Origin: a bacterium
GTDB taxonomy: Bacteria > Patescibacteriota > Saccharimonadia > Saccharimonadales > UBA4665
Assembly: GCA_021777375.1 (NCBI GenBank)
Contig: JAJYDV010000001.1
Location: 75,347 to 136,853 of the forward strand
Length of the DNA stretch: 61,507 nucleotides
Direction of reading: 5' to 3'
Positions 26,882 to 35,119 of this stretch are shown in pieces (the stretch's first letter is position 1; each line of letters opens with the position of its first letter). A program made the translations under genes and the position numbers. Below the pieces are notes generated by a model. It ran no database searches. It saw nothing but the letters and a program-made list of their open reading frames with translations, and was not told the origin of the DNA.

Positions 26882-27793
26882 CTAATCGTCCTTATTTAGT
26901 GCATGTCCGCCAAATTGACTGCGCATGGCAGCCAGTAGTTTTGTTGCAAAGTTGGTTTCGCCATGTTGTGATGCAAGTCTTACTTCCATAGCTGCATTGA
27001 TGGCTGGTGCTGGAATGCCATATTCTTTTGCAGCTTCTAGCGTCCAGCGAGCTTCACCGTTTTCTGCAACGTAGCCGTCAATTTTTTCGAGTTCTGGGTT
27101 TTGTCTTAAGGAGTCCCTTGAGAGTTCATTGAGCCATGAAGTAACAACGCTGTGATGCTGCCAAACATCTCCAGCTGCAGCCAGATCTAAGTTTTTATAA
27201 GGACCGGCTTTTAAGATGTGATAGCCCTCGGCCAAGCTTTCCATCATTCCGTACTCAATTGCGTTATGCACCATTTTTACAAAGTGGCCGCTGCCGCTTG
27301 GCCCAAAGTAAGCATAAGCTCCCTCTGGCAACGAAAGACTTTTTAAAGCGCTCTCAATCGCTTTAAAAGCTTTCTGATCATCTGCACCAGCCATCATTGA
27401 AAAACCGTTTTTATAACCCCAGACACCGCCACTGACTCCGACATCCACTAACCTAATTCCGTGAGCCAGGACGCGCTCATTTAGTTTTTTAGTTAACCGG
27501 AAGTCAGAATTGCCACCATCAACGATAATGCTTCCGGTTGGTAATATCCCCATCCACTCGTCAATCTGATCATCAACAACATCGGCTGGTAACATTACCC
27601 AAACGATTGGTGTTGTATCGCTCATTTGCTTGACTGCGTCGGCTTTGGTGAGTGCTGCTTTGGCGCCAAAAGCAACGGCCTCATCAATCTTGTCCACAGA
27701 GCGATTGTGGGCGATGACTTCGTGCCCGTCGTCGACTAATTTATGTGTAATTTGCATTCCCATGCGGCCTAAACCGTGAATAGCTATCTTCAT
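26882..27793 (-). CDS. gnd: 6-phosphogluconate dehydrogenase (decarboxylating), short form
   Basis: Converts 6-phosphogluconate to ribulose-5-phosphate and CO2. The N-terminal Rossmann motif is GLGRMG at 7-12, then DGGNSDFR and GVSGGVWG for the substrate, and the catalytic stretch GPSGSGHFVKMVHN with Lys and Asn. At 303 residues it is the short form (GndA/YqeC-like, about 300 rather than 470 residues), whose characterised members often prefer NAD+. The start codon overlaps the pgl stop by 4 bp. Cofactor preference here is inferred, not shown. Confidence 0.94.
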   Translation of the reverse strand: MKIAIHGLGRMGMQITHKLVDDGHEVIAHNRSVDKIDEAVAFGAKAALTKADAVKQMSDTTPIVWVMLPADVVDDQIDEWMGILPTGSIIVDGGNSDFRLTKKLNERVLAHGIRLVDVGVSGGVWGYKNGFSMMAGADDQKAFKAIESALKSLSLPEGAYAYFGPSGSGHFVKMVHNAIEYGMMESLAEGYHILKAGPYKNLDLAAAGDVWQHHSVVTSWLNELSRDSLRQNPELEKIDGYVAENGEARWTLEAAKEYGIPAPAINAAMEVRLASQHGETNFATKLLAAMRSQFGGHALNKDD

Positions 27794-28473
27794 TGTTCTT
27801 TCTCTCCTATTTGATCGTTATATACATATGCTTCATCTACTTGTTTAATAATTTGTGCCGGCTGAATATCTAGCGGCAGGTCTTGATTTATTAGACGTTC
27901 TAACTGGAACAACTTATCCGCACCCATAGCAACCAAAAAAACCGTTCTTAAGCGTCGGATTGCCTGAAAAGTAACAGTTATTCGATTAAAGGAAGTACTT
28001 GGATATCCAATTACGGTCTCGTAGTTTTGTTCGTTTGTTGCTGGAGATCCCGGAAGGATGCCGGCGATGTGGCCGTCTAAGCCCATTCCAAAAAGACCAA
28101 TAGCGGTCATTGTATTGTCTAGTAGCTCGTCAATCTCGGCATTATAACGCTTAGTCACAGCAGCCATATCGCTTGGGTCGCCTTCCCTAAGTGTCTCGAT
28201 AATGCGAGCTTGCTTAGGATCAAATCCAGCAAGTCTCAGCTGCGCCCAGTTAGAGTCAGGATGATTATACGGACCGAAACGCTCGTCGGTTAGGGCAATC
28301 GTTAAGTTTTGGGTTAAATCAACGCTTAAGCGATTCATCACGGTAGCTGCCAGGGCTATGTTGCTGCCTCCTGGAATCAACCATAGTGTCGGACCAAGAT
28401 TTAAAGCTCCTTTTATTTTGCTGGTCAGTGGGCTTATAACAATTTCCGGTACGCCGACTTTATATACATGCAT
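27790..28473 (-). CDS. pgl: 6-phosphogluconolactonase
   Basis: Hydrolyses 6-phosphogluconolactone to 6-phosphogluconate. The protein belongs to the DevB/NagB-like fold: WLIPGGSNIALAA near the start, ALTDERFGPYNHPDSNW in the middle and the catalytic FGMGLDGHIAGILPGS. At 227 residues it has normal length. It is the first gene of the oxidative pentose phosphate operon. The arrangement pgl-gnd-zwf places the lactonase first and the dehydrogenases after it. Confidence 0.93.
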   Translation of the reverse strand: MHVYKVGVPEIVISPLTSKIKGALNLGPTLWLIPGGSNIALAATVMNRLSVDLTQNLTIALTDERFGPYNHPDSNWAQLRLAGFDPKQARIIETLREGDPSDMAAVTKRYNAEIDELLDNTMTAIGLFGMGLDGHIAGILPGSPATNEQNYETVIGYPSTSFNRITVTFQAIRRLRTVFLVAMGADKLFQLERLINQDLPLDIQPAQIIKQVDEAYVYNDQIGEKEQ

Positions 28474-28533
28474 TAGTTAATACTATACCAGCGGGTAGAT
28501 GGATTTAAGCTTAAATTGAGTTTATTTAGGGAC

Positions 28534-28571
28534 AAAATAAAAATAGGACCCTGTTACGTAAACAAAGCCCT
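28534..28571 (-). terminator. Rho-independent terminator of the RRM gene
   Basis: Read on the minus strand, the arms AGGGCTTTGTT (28571-28561) and AACAGGGTCCT (28555-28545) form an 11-bp stem with three G-U pairs and loop TACGT, followed directly by ATTTTTATTTT. It lies 27 bases after the RRM gene stop codon. Confidence 0.82.
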
Positions 28572-28597
28572 AATTTTTATCCTAAAACAAAACTAAA

Positions 28598-28858
28598 TTA
28601 GGCGCGTGGAGCTTGTGGTCGAGCTTCGCTTACAGCGACAGGACGTCCATTCAAGTCTTGGCCATTTAATTTGTCGATGGCTGCCTGCGCTTCAGCATCG
28701 CTGCTCATTTCGACAAAGCCGAAACCTTTGCTGCGATTTGTGTCGCGGTCAACAATTACTTTGGCTGAGACAACAGTCCCGACGCCAGAGAAAAATTTTG
28801 CTAGGTCATCATCTGTTGCAGACCAAGCCAGTGAGCCGACAAATAGTTTATTTGCCAT
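28598..28858 (-). CDS. RRM-domain RNA-binding protein
   Basis: An 86-residue single RNA recognition motif: RNP2 is KLFVGSL at 3-9 and RNP1 KGFGFVEM at about 44-51, with the standard beta-alpha-beta spacing and a short basic tail ending RPQAPRA. This is the cyanobacterial/CPR small RRM type, usually an RNA chaperone and often cold-induced. The ATG has AAGGA seven bases upstream. The gene is monocistronic with a good terminator and a long structured leader (28859-28983). Confidence 0.94.
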   Translation of the reverse strand: MANKLFVGSLAWSATDDDLAKFFSGVGTVVSAKVIVDRDTNRSKGFGFVEMSSDAEAQAAIDKLNGQDLNGRPVAVSEARPQAPRA

Positions 28859-28864
28859 AACTAT

Positions 28865-28983
28865 CCTTATTACCTCTTCCTTCGCGCTGAGGTAAGTCGC
28901 CTGTAACGCTTAGCTGCACCTCAATAACCCGAAAACTTTAATTAATACTTGTTAATCTAGAACATCTCTTTAACAAAAGATTT
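28865..28983 (-). promoter_or_regulatory. Leader of the RRM gene with competing hairpin arms
   Basis: In RNA sense the leader has GAGGU (28923-28919), ACCUC (28894-28890) and GAGGU (28877-28873), the last just before the Shine-Dalgarno AAGGA (28869-28865). The middle arm can pair with either flank but not both. The 13-mer AATCTTTTGTTAA (28983-28971) is also found upstream of the DEAD-box helicase gene. Switching is a hypothesis. Confidence 0.4.
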
Positions 28984-29058
28984 ATTAGCAGCTTATTCTA
29001 GTGTGGCCACATCTTTACATAAACGCTAGACAAATGCAAGGGGCAATAATAGATAGAG

Positions 29059-29757
29059 TTAGCGAAACGATCTGGGTAGGTCTTTATCCTTCTGCAACTT
29101 CCCATCAGTTAGGCTAAAGCGTTGGTCTGTTTTGCCGGCTAGAGATATGTCATGAGTAATGACAATCACGGTAGTTTTTTGATTTTTACTTAGCTCGTGT
29201 AGTAAGTTAAAAATATTTTTTCCGTTAACCGAGTCTAAGTTTCCGGTTGGTTCGTCGGCTAAAATTATTTTTGGTTTATTTGCGAGAGCACGGGCAATCG
29301 CTACCCGTTGTTGTTCACCACCCGACAGCTTACCGGGTTTACGTTGCTGCTTATCTCCGCTTAAACCAACCTGATTGAGTAGTTCCCTAGCTCGTTGCTC
29401 TCGTGTTAATTTACCTAAACCTACAAATTCCATCGGCAACATTACGTTCTCCAGTGCAGTTAGGTTCGGTATAAGGTTATAGGACTGAAAAACTAAACCG
29501 ACATTCCTGGCGCGATAATTAGTTAATTCGTGGTCGTTAAACTTTGAGATATCCTGTCCATCAACAGTTATACTGCCAGAGCTTGGCCGGTCTAATGCTC
29601 CAAGCAGAGATAGAAGCGTGGTCTTGCCGCTGCCACTTGGACCGACAATTGACGCAAACACCCCCTGTTTAACTTTAAAGCTGACATTATCTACGGCGTT
29701 AAAAATACCACCATCGCCGCTTTTAAAAGTTTTACTTATCTTATTTACTGCAAGCAT
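29059..29757 (-). CDS. LolD/MacB-type ABC transporter ATP-binding protein
   Basis: ATPase of the second MacB/LolCDE-type system in the window: Walker [10 protein letters not shown] near 40-48, Q loop FQSYNLIP, signature [15 protein letters not shown], Walker [14 protein letters not shown], and H loop ITHDISLA. At 232 residues it has no C-terminal extension, unlike the paralogue at 22188-23051. It starts 5 bp after the permease gene ends and is expected to be co-transcribed with it. Confidence 0.94.
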   Translation of the reverse strand: MLAVNKISKTFKSGDGGIFNAVDNVSFKVKQGVFASIVGPSGSGKTTLLSLLGALDRPSSGSITVDGQDISKFNDHELTNYRARNVGLVFQSYNLIPNLTALENVMLPMEFVGLGKLTREQRARELLNQVGLSGDKQQRKPGKLSGGEQQRVAIARALANKPKIILADEPTGNLDSVNGKNIFNLLHELSKNQKTTVIVITHDISLAGKTDQRFSLTDGKLQKDKDLPRSFR

Positions 29758-29762
29758 GTTAA

Positions 29763-31169
29763 TTACTCCATCCGCATTACTTCTGCTGGCCGAACCTTGG
29801 CTATGAACCAGGCAGCTATGCTGCTGCCGGCGACAGCAATAATGATTGCCGCACTGAAGCCGTAGCCGATTATGCTCCAGCCAACCTCGGTCTTAACATT
29901 GCTGATTTCATTCCGAACCTTACCCAAACCTCGCCCACCTGAAAGTAAAGCCGGTCCGTTAGTACCACCGAAATGGGTAGCGGTTCTAAAACCACCGCTA
30001 AAATTAGTACTCGTTGAACTGGCAGAACTATTTTTGATTAGCGTGTTTGTAATCGGACTGGCGGCAGCTACCCCTATAATAATGCCCACCACTGCAGCCA
30101 ATACTGCAAAAGTTACGGCTTCGCTTACAAACTGGGTAACAACTTTGAAGTTAGAAGCCCCGATTGCCTTAAGTACGCCAATCTCACGTCGTCGCTCACG
30201 GGTAATCATGATCATGATCATCAGGATGATCACGGCTCCGGCAACTACCGCTCCGATTAAGCTGTACATAGAGACGCTGCTGACACTATTTAGCGGCTGA
30301 ATTGTTTGGTTGGCAATATTTTGGGCGTTCTCAACGTCGGCGTTGCTACCCAAAATATTCTTAACACTAGTTGTTACTGAAGCGAGATTGTCCTCTGAAT
30401 CAACAGTAGCAATTGCAGAAGTAACTGCCCCGCTCTGTCCGCTTAAACTTTGCTCGGTTGGCAAGGATACGATTATGTTATTGCCGAGCGATTGATTGCC
30501 GTTATTTAAGAATATGCCGGTAACCGTTAAGGTTGTGTTGTAGGCTGTGAATGTGGACCCAACTCTTAAGTTGTTCTTACTAGCCATGCTAGTGCTGACC
30601 ATCGCTTGGTTATTGTCTAGGTTGCCATTAATAAAATTGCCTCCAGACAAGCTTAGGTTATTACTATTCAGCGAATAAGGATCATTGGTTCCGGTAATTG
30701 TTATGGGCGGAGAAAAGTTAGACGGAATGCCGCTAAGGCCACCGAAAGTGAAGGCTCTTAAACCCCTCTTGCTATCCGCATTAATAATTACCGGTGAAGT
30801 TAAAGATGTTTGGTTGCTGCTGCTCGTGGAATTTGCGCCAAAGGACGAAGCTGATACTGAGCCAATCGTCTTCAAGCGATCACTCAGTGTCTCGGTAAGT
30901 GAGGTTACGTGTGCTAGCTGAGATACCTTGCTTAGTAAGGTTGTCGTTAAGGCATTATTGACTTGGCTGAAGTTGCTGAAACCGGCCGGAGCAATGGTTA
31001 TGGTATTGCCGGCACTAGCTTTAACGCTGTTAATCTTTTGATCTACCGCCTTATGGGCTACCAGCATGGCCAACGACAAGCCAATGCTTAGAGATAATAT
31101 GCCGACAACAGCTATTGTGCGGATTTGATTTCGGAAGGCATTTCGGATTCCTCGGCTAAAAACATTCAT
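29763..31169 (-). CDS. FtsX/MacB-type ABC transporter permease
   Basis: A 468-residue permease with an N-terminal transmembrane helix (about 17-38), a ~250-residue Ser/Asn/Thr-rich extracytoplasmic domain and three further helices from about 300. The conserved sequence RRREIGVLKAIGAS follows the second helix. An unusual Ser/Gly-rich loop (NSSASSTSTNFSGG and onward) separates helices three and four. It is first in the operon with the ATPase at 29059-29757. The substrate is unknown; this class exports peptides or lipoproteins. Confidence 0.92.
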   Translation of the reverse strand: MNVFSRGIRNAFRNQIRTIAVVGILSLSIGLSLAMLVAHKAVDQKINSVKASAGNTITIAPAGFSNFSQVNNALTTTLLSKVSQLAHVTSLTETLSDRLKTIGSVSASSFGANSTSSSNQTSLTSPVIINADSKRGLRAFTFGGLSGIPSNFSPPITITGTNDPYSLNSNNLSLSGGNFINGNLDNNQAMVSTSMASKNNLRVGSTFTAYNTTLTVTGIFLNNGNQSLGNNIIVSLPTEQSLSGQSGAVTSAIATVDSEDNLASVTTSVKNILGSNADVENAQNIANQTIQPLNSVSSVSMYSLIGAVVAGAVIILMIMIMITRERRREIGVLKAIGASNFKVVTQFVSEAVTFAVLAAVVGIIIGVAAASPITNTLIKNSSASSTSTNFSGGFRTATHFGGTNGPALLSGGRGLGKVRNEISNVKTEVGWSIIGYGFSAAIIIAVAGSSIAAWFIAKVRPAEVMRME

Positions 31170-31268
31170 TACTGGCTGCTCCTTGTATGCTTCTTCTATT
31201 CTTCAGGTTAGTTTAGTTTAAGTTATATACCATCATTCCTTAGAGCCAGCTTAAAGAAATAATTAATG

Positions 31269-32516
31269 TTAACTTGAGTGTTGACCAAAGGCTACCCGCT
31301 TAATGATAACTTCATCCATGTTAGCCATGAGAGCTGGCACTAAAGTGAATTCACCGTAGCGGTCATTAACTGCATCGGTGGCACGGGCCAGCGCTCTGCT
31401 GTCTAGATGTTGGTTGTCGAATAGGCCTAGTTGATAGGGTTTAATAGGTGCTAAGTCATATACTGTTACCCCTATGTTGGTCACCAGAGCTGATAAATCT
31501 ATTTCATCCAGCAGCCAGTTTGCGGCTCTGAAAATATCCTGGGTTGCATAGAGGGGTGCTGGTGTGCGCGTTCGTCTGGACCAGTAAGTATGGTCATTAA
31601 AAGCTAACCAGAAGTGAACGCCGTGCGCCAGATAGGCATCCTGCCGTAACCGCCGGCCGGTTTTTTCGCAGAGCTTCATTAGCAGTTTGGCCAACTCTTG
31701 TTTATCCTTCGTCTTCTGTCCGAGAGCGTATTGTTGACCGAAGCTTTTGCGCTTGAAATCCTCACTATCTATTTCATGCCCGCGCAGGCGCAGGTACCAA
31801 TAGAAGCCATTAATACTATGAAAGACCTGATGTTTAAGCTTTGGCATCGAAGCGTCTAAAAACTCGAGGGGAGTATAAATCCCTGCTAGATTAAGGCGGG
31901 CGCTATAGCGATGATTAATGCCCGGTAAGTCAATCAGCGTGAGTTTAGCGTAGACCCTTCTAAGGTTATCGGCATTAATTACGTCTAGGCCGTCCGGCTT
32001 ATTCAGGCCGGCTGCCAGCTTAGCTAGAAAGCGGTTCGGGCCAATACCAATGTTAATAGTTACGTATTCTCCGAGAGTTGCTTTAACATCATTCTTGATC
32101 TGTCGGCCAATTTCTTCGAGTGGAATACCGTTTCGTAGCGCAGGCGAGCCGTTAAAGTCAATTACAAACTCGTCAACGCTTTTTGGCGTAATTGAGCTGG
32201 TGTAGTTGAGCAGCACTTTTTTAAAACGGTTGTGGGCGTCAAAGTATTTGTCTGGGTCAGGAGTTAGAATCACAATTCCCGGACATAACAGCTTAGCATC
32301 TCTGACGGTAGTGCCAACCTTGACGCCTTTGGCTTTAGCATCATAACTGGCCGCTATAAGGATTCCCCCGGGAGTATTATAGGCAGCTATCCCAACTGGA
32401 CGGTTGCGCAGTAGCGGGTTTGCCTGCTGCTCAATTATGGCAAAACAGGAGTTTAAATCGACATGCATAACCAGAGGTTGATTAGGATTGAGGCCGATCT
32501 CAAGGGGAGTAGACAT
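31269..32516 (-). CDS. Y-family DNA polymerase (DinB/UmuC-like)
   Basis: Translesion DNA polymerase. Catalytic acids are in MHVDLNSCFA near the start and SVDEFVID at about 125-132, with the helix-hairpin-helix region (LTLIDLPGINHRY) and a little-finger domain after ~240. At about 416 residues it is somewhat longer than Pol IV and closer to UmuC/ImuB-like proteins, but both catalytic carboxylates are kept. The ATG at 32516 has GGAGG five bases upstream, which is decisive against the in-frame start 36 bp earlier. It follows a small gene in the same operon. Confidence 0.92.
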   Translation of the reverse strand: MSTPLEIGLNPNQPLVMHVDLNSCFAIIEQQANPLLRNRPVGIAAYNTPGGILIAASYDAKAKGVKVGTTVRDAKLLCPGIVILTPDPDKYFDAHNRFKKVLLNYTSSITPKSVDEFVIDFNGSPALRNGIPLEEIGRQIKNDVKATLGEYVTINIGIGPNRFLAKLAAGLNKPDGLDVINADNLRRVYAKLTLIDLPGINHRYSARLNLAGIYTPLEFLDASMPKLKHQVFHSINGFYWYLRLRGHEIDSEDFKRKSFGQQYALGQKTKDKQELAKLLMKLCEKTGRRLRQDAYLAHGVHFWLAFNDHTYWSRRTRTPAPLYATQDIFRAANWLLDEIDLSALVTNIGVTVYDLAPIKPYQLGLFDNQHLDSRALARATDAVNDRYGEFTLVPALMANMDEVIIKRVAFGQHSS

Positions 32517-32532
32517 TTTCTCCTCCTTTTCT

Positions 32533-32799
32533 TTAGGCTGGCTGGCCGTCACTGATAGCCTCTAGCCTCCAGTGTAGGTTGGCAGTGTTAAAGTCTAGCC
32601 TGAACCAAGTTGCTCTTCCTTCGTCTACCAGCTCAAAAATATGGTGCAGTGCCGCCCCTTGACGTACGCTGTGATGATAGCCAATCTGCCCTACCCGGTA
32701 GTCCTGATTTTGCCAGCGGATTAAGTGTGGTAACGCCTGGCGTTTGGGAGCGCTATAAATCATAACTACACTTACCTCTTGACCGATTTGCTCGCGCAT
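32533..32799 (-). CDS. Small protein paired with the Y-family polymerase
   Basis: An 88-residue soluble protein with a core LIRWQNQDYRVGQIGYHHSV, then FELVDEGRATWFRLDF and NLHWRLEAISDG. I recall small proteins of similar pattern next to Y-family polymerases in other candidate phyla bacteria, but no function is established. The ATG at 32799 has AAGGTG six bases upstream; a GTG at 32808 in the same frame is an alternative. Its stop is 16 bp before the polymerase start, and the polymerase Shine-Dalgarno sits in that gap. A role in lesion bypass is inferred from context. Confidence 0.7.
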   Translation of the reverse strand: MREQIGQEVSVVMIYSAPKRQALPHLIRWQNQDYRVGQIGYHHSVRQGAALHHIFELVDEGRATWFRLDFNTANLHWRLEAISDGQPA

Positions 32800-32831
32800 A
32801 ATAGTCACCTTGCTCCTTCCTTTGTTCCCTG

Positions 32832-32859
32832 GATAGCAGCTATCTTGATGGCTGCTATC
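32832..32859. promoter_or_regulatory. Perfect 9+9 inverted repeat upstream of polymerase operon
   Basis: GATAGCAGC (32832-32840) and GCTGCTATC (32851-32859) flank a 10-base spacer. No T-run follows on either strand, so it does not look like a terminator. It lies 24 bases upstream of the small gene's earliest start and would sit near the operon promoter, as an operator would. Confidence 0.5.
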
Positions 32860-32968
32860 TAAGAAGAACTAGTTTTAATTAATAAATTACTTAAGGTAAA
32901 AATTTAAAGCACCGCCAATCAAAGGAATTAGTAGCTTTAAGTCTGAATAGCTAGAGGTCCTTAAAAAA

Positions 32969-33140
32969 ATGATGCTTGTCCTAACCCGCCACGGACCTAA
33001 AGTGTGCGGAAAAGGTAGTATTAGTGAGCTGCGCAGCTATCCTGAGCCGGACAAATCACGATCTAAACTTTGCAATAAATAAAGATGATATCTTGTGTAT
33101 AGAGGGATCAAGCAGGGACCGTGGTATGCTTGCCTACTAG
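32969..33140 (+). pseudogene. Possible histidine phosphatase gene remnant
   Basis: A 37-codon reading frame (ATG at 32969 or 32972, stop 33080-33082) begins MLVLTRHGPK, which looks like the N terminus of phosphoglycerate-mutase-like phosphatases with the catalytic RHG. After the stop, the +1 frame (33084-33140) reads CIEGSSRDRGMLAY, similar to the SSPRDRAxxTA segment of the same family. Together they suggest a gene that has decayed by deletion and frameshift. Both matches are short, so chance similarity is possible. Confidence 0.35.
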
Positions 33141-33276
33141 GAAGTATACTCGTTTCGTAACTTTTAGGGCAGGTAAAATAATATACAAATTGCCCCCTAT
33201 AAATTATGCATGTAAGATGAAGTAAAGTTAGTTTTAAGGTTGTTCTTACGTAATCTTTATATGGTAGCTAAAGTCT

Positions 33277-34089
33277 ATGATTAGTAAATCAATTAAACGG
33301 ATAATAAGTGCGGTTATTGTACTGGCCATTGGAGTCGGTGGCGGTGTAGCAGGCGCCTATTGGTACCAGAAGAATCATCCGTATGGCGATACGGTTATAA
33401 AAAGTCTAGCTGCGTCGCCGAAGATTATTGAGGCTAACAGTAATGGAGTTTCAATACCGGAACTAGTTAGTAGGTATAACCCGGCAGTTGTAAGTATTAA
33501 TACCGAGAGTACGTCGTATAGTTTCTTTGGTGGGCCAATTACCCAGTCCGGAGAAGGCAGCGGGATGATTTTAACCTCGAATGGCTACATACTGACCAAT
33601 TACCATGTAGTTCCTCAAGGTTCGCAGAACATAAGTGTAATTTTGTCTGATCAACGTAGTTTCAGTGCCCAAGTAGTAGCTTCTGATCCAACTGACGACC
33701 TAGCCTTGCTTAAAATTAACGCTACCGGCTTAAGTACTGTTAGCTTAGGTGATTCCAATAATATAAGTGTTGGCGCCGGGGTTATTGCCATCGGTGACGC
33801 CTTGGGCGAATTTCAAAATACGGTAACCAGTGGCATTATTTCAGCTACGGGGCGAACCGTAACAGCCAGTGATCAGAGCAGTAGCAGCGGTGCTGAGACT
33901 CTAAACAATTTAATTCAGACGGATGCTGCAATTAATCCAGGAAACTCCGGCGGGCCGTTAATTTCGACCGACAGCGGTTTGGTTATAGGTATTGATACCG
34001 CGACTAGCGGTCAGGGACAGAACTTAAGTTTTGCAATTCCAATTGACGTTGCTAGGAGCTTTATCGCTCCTTATGTCGGATCTCTTTAG
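33277..34089 (+). CDS. HtrA/DegP-like serine protease without PDZ domain
   Basis: A 270-residue extracytoplasmic protease anchored by one N-terminal helix at about 9-30. The S1C triad is complete: His110 (TNYHVV), Asp141 (DDLALLKI) and Ser224 (PGNSGGPL). The chain ends right after the protease domain, where DegP proteins would continue with one or two PDZ domains, so substrate capture must differ. The 3' end is close to the convergent membrane protein gene (4-bp overlap). Confidence 0.93.
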   Translation: MISKSIKRIISAVIVLAIGVGGGVAGAYWYQKNHPYGDTVIKSLAASPKIIEANSNGVSIPELVSRYNPAVVSINTESTSYSFFGGPITQSGEGSGMILTSNGYILTNYHVVPQGSQNISVILSDQRSFSAQVVASDPTDDLALLKINATGLSTVSLGDSNNISVGAGVIAIGDALGEFQNTVTSGIISATGRTVTASDQSSSSGAETLNNLIQTDAAINPGNSGGPLISTDSGLVIGIDTATSGQGQNLSFAIPIDVARSFIAPYVGSL

Positions 34090-34550
34090 TTGTTTTCTGA
34101 GTTCTGACCAAAGGCCGAGTGAGTAACTCGCTTCATTACGCTTTGAAAGGTTGACTGACCAAAACCAAAAAGCAAAGCGATTACGTCAAAGGCGACCGAG
34201 TTACGATCGAACGTGTTACTGATAGTAACTGCGTTAATTAAGACCACAATTAACAGGTAACTAATTAGGCCATAGAGAGCGCCAAGCATTCCGCTAAACA
34301 TGTGCCACAGACTAAATGGTCCGCTCCACTCTTTTTTTGTAATGATTGAGTATAAGCTAACTAACAATCCTCCGAGCGTGCCGAACCATAGTACGCTTAG
34401 GGGCATATTCTGAAACGGATATAGTATGTAGTGTGGCAAGCTGCTTGCGTAGACGTTTCTAAATATCGGAAGTGCCACTAGCACGATGATATAAAAAAAC
34501 GGCCATACTAGGACCGTCCAATTTAACTTTGTATTACTTGGTGTAGCCAT
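34086..34550 (-). CDS. Hypothetical four-helix membrane protein
   Basis: A ~154-residue protein with four predicted transmembrane helices (about 10-30, 52-72, 85-110 and 125-145) and short loops; no family recognised. The ATG at 34550 is preferred because GAGGG precedes it by eight bases; a GTG 24 bp upstream is in frame. It overlaps the end of the HtrA-like gene by 4 bp. Confidence 0.65.
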   Translation of the reverse strand: MATPSNTKLNWTVLVWPFFYIIVLVALPIFRNVYASSLPHYILYPFQNMPLSVLWFGTLGGLLVSLYSIITKKEWSGPFSLWHMFSGMLGALYGLISYLLIVVLINAVTISNTFDRNSVAFDVIALLFGFGQSTFQSVMKRVTHSAFGQNSENN

Positions 34551-34654
34551 TTGATTACCCTCTTCTCCCACCACTTAATAAGGCCATTATTATTCCTAAA
34601 ATGATATTCTGTCAATGGTTTAAAGCATAAGCTTTACGTTCTCTGCGCTTTGGT

Positions 34655-35074
34655 TTACTGGCTTTTATATCTGGGGAACACCCAGTATTTATACCAGAAC
34701 CAACTCCAGACAGTAAAAAAGCCGCTAGAAATAAAGAACCCGATATATGGGCTGATACCAATTTTAGTTAGGCTATAAATAATCAGGTAGTCCATTATGA
34801 AGCCAATACTTTCAATAAAAATATATCGTCCAACATGTCGTATCTCGCTAAGATGTATTTGGTTGGAGAATGCCCATAAACGTTGAATCAGGTAGTTGGT
34901 GCTCCAGCCGATTGCATCAGCTAGTATCTTGGCAGGCAGCCAGCCCCAATGCAGCATACTGTAACCTATAGCAAAAACAGCATAGCCGACCCAAAAGTAG
35001 AGGCTTCCTCCGGCTAGATACTTGATAAAACGCCGGATTTCCGTATGTTTTAAAAGCTGTTTTTTAATCTGCAC
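34655..35074 (-). CDS. GtrA-family membrane protein
   Basis: A 139-residue protein with four transmembrane helices that fits the GtrA family: RFIKYLAGGSLYFWVGYAVF at the N terminus, NYLIQRLWAF after helix two, and ending with FWYKYWVF. GtrA proteins are thought to help move undecaprenyl-linked sugars across the membrane for surface glycan modification. It starts at GTG (35072-35074). No glycosyltransferase is adjacent, so the glycan is unknown. Confidence 0.88.
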   Translation of the reverse strand: MQIKKQLLKHTEIRRFIKYLAGGSLYFWVGYAVFAIGYSMLHWGWLPAKILADAIGWSTNYLIQRLWAFSNQIHLSEIRHVGRYIFIESIGFIMDYLIIYSLTKIGISPYIGFFISSGFFTVWSWFWYKYWVFPRYKSQ

Positions 35075-35119
35075 TAGCTTTAATATACCCTTACCTAATC
35101 AAACTAAGTAGAAGTCTAG

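Larger units (their letters stand above)
32809..33276. other. Intergenic region with dyad and a gene remnant
   Basis: A 468-bp gap between the polymerase operon (minus) and the HtrA-like protease (plus). It contains a 28-bp dyad at 32832-32859 and a probable histidine phosphatase gene remnant at 32969-33140. The remaining ~135 bases to 33276 hold no recognisable gene, only AT-rich sequence that should include the protease promoter. Confidence 0.6.

Noticed and set aside
31269-32808. Phage or plasmid origin for the Y-family polymerase operon
   Set aside because: No integrase, repeats, tRNA junction or unusual base composition was seen around it.
32832-32859. Terminator hairpin
   Set aside because: No T-run follows the dyad on either strand and it sits upstream of a gene start.
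33031-33042. Palindrome AGCTGCGCAGCT as an operator
   Set aside because: It lies within the probable phosphatase remnant and has no relation to a promoter.
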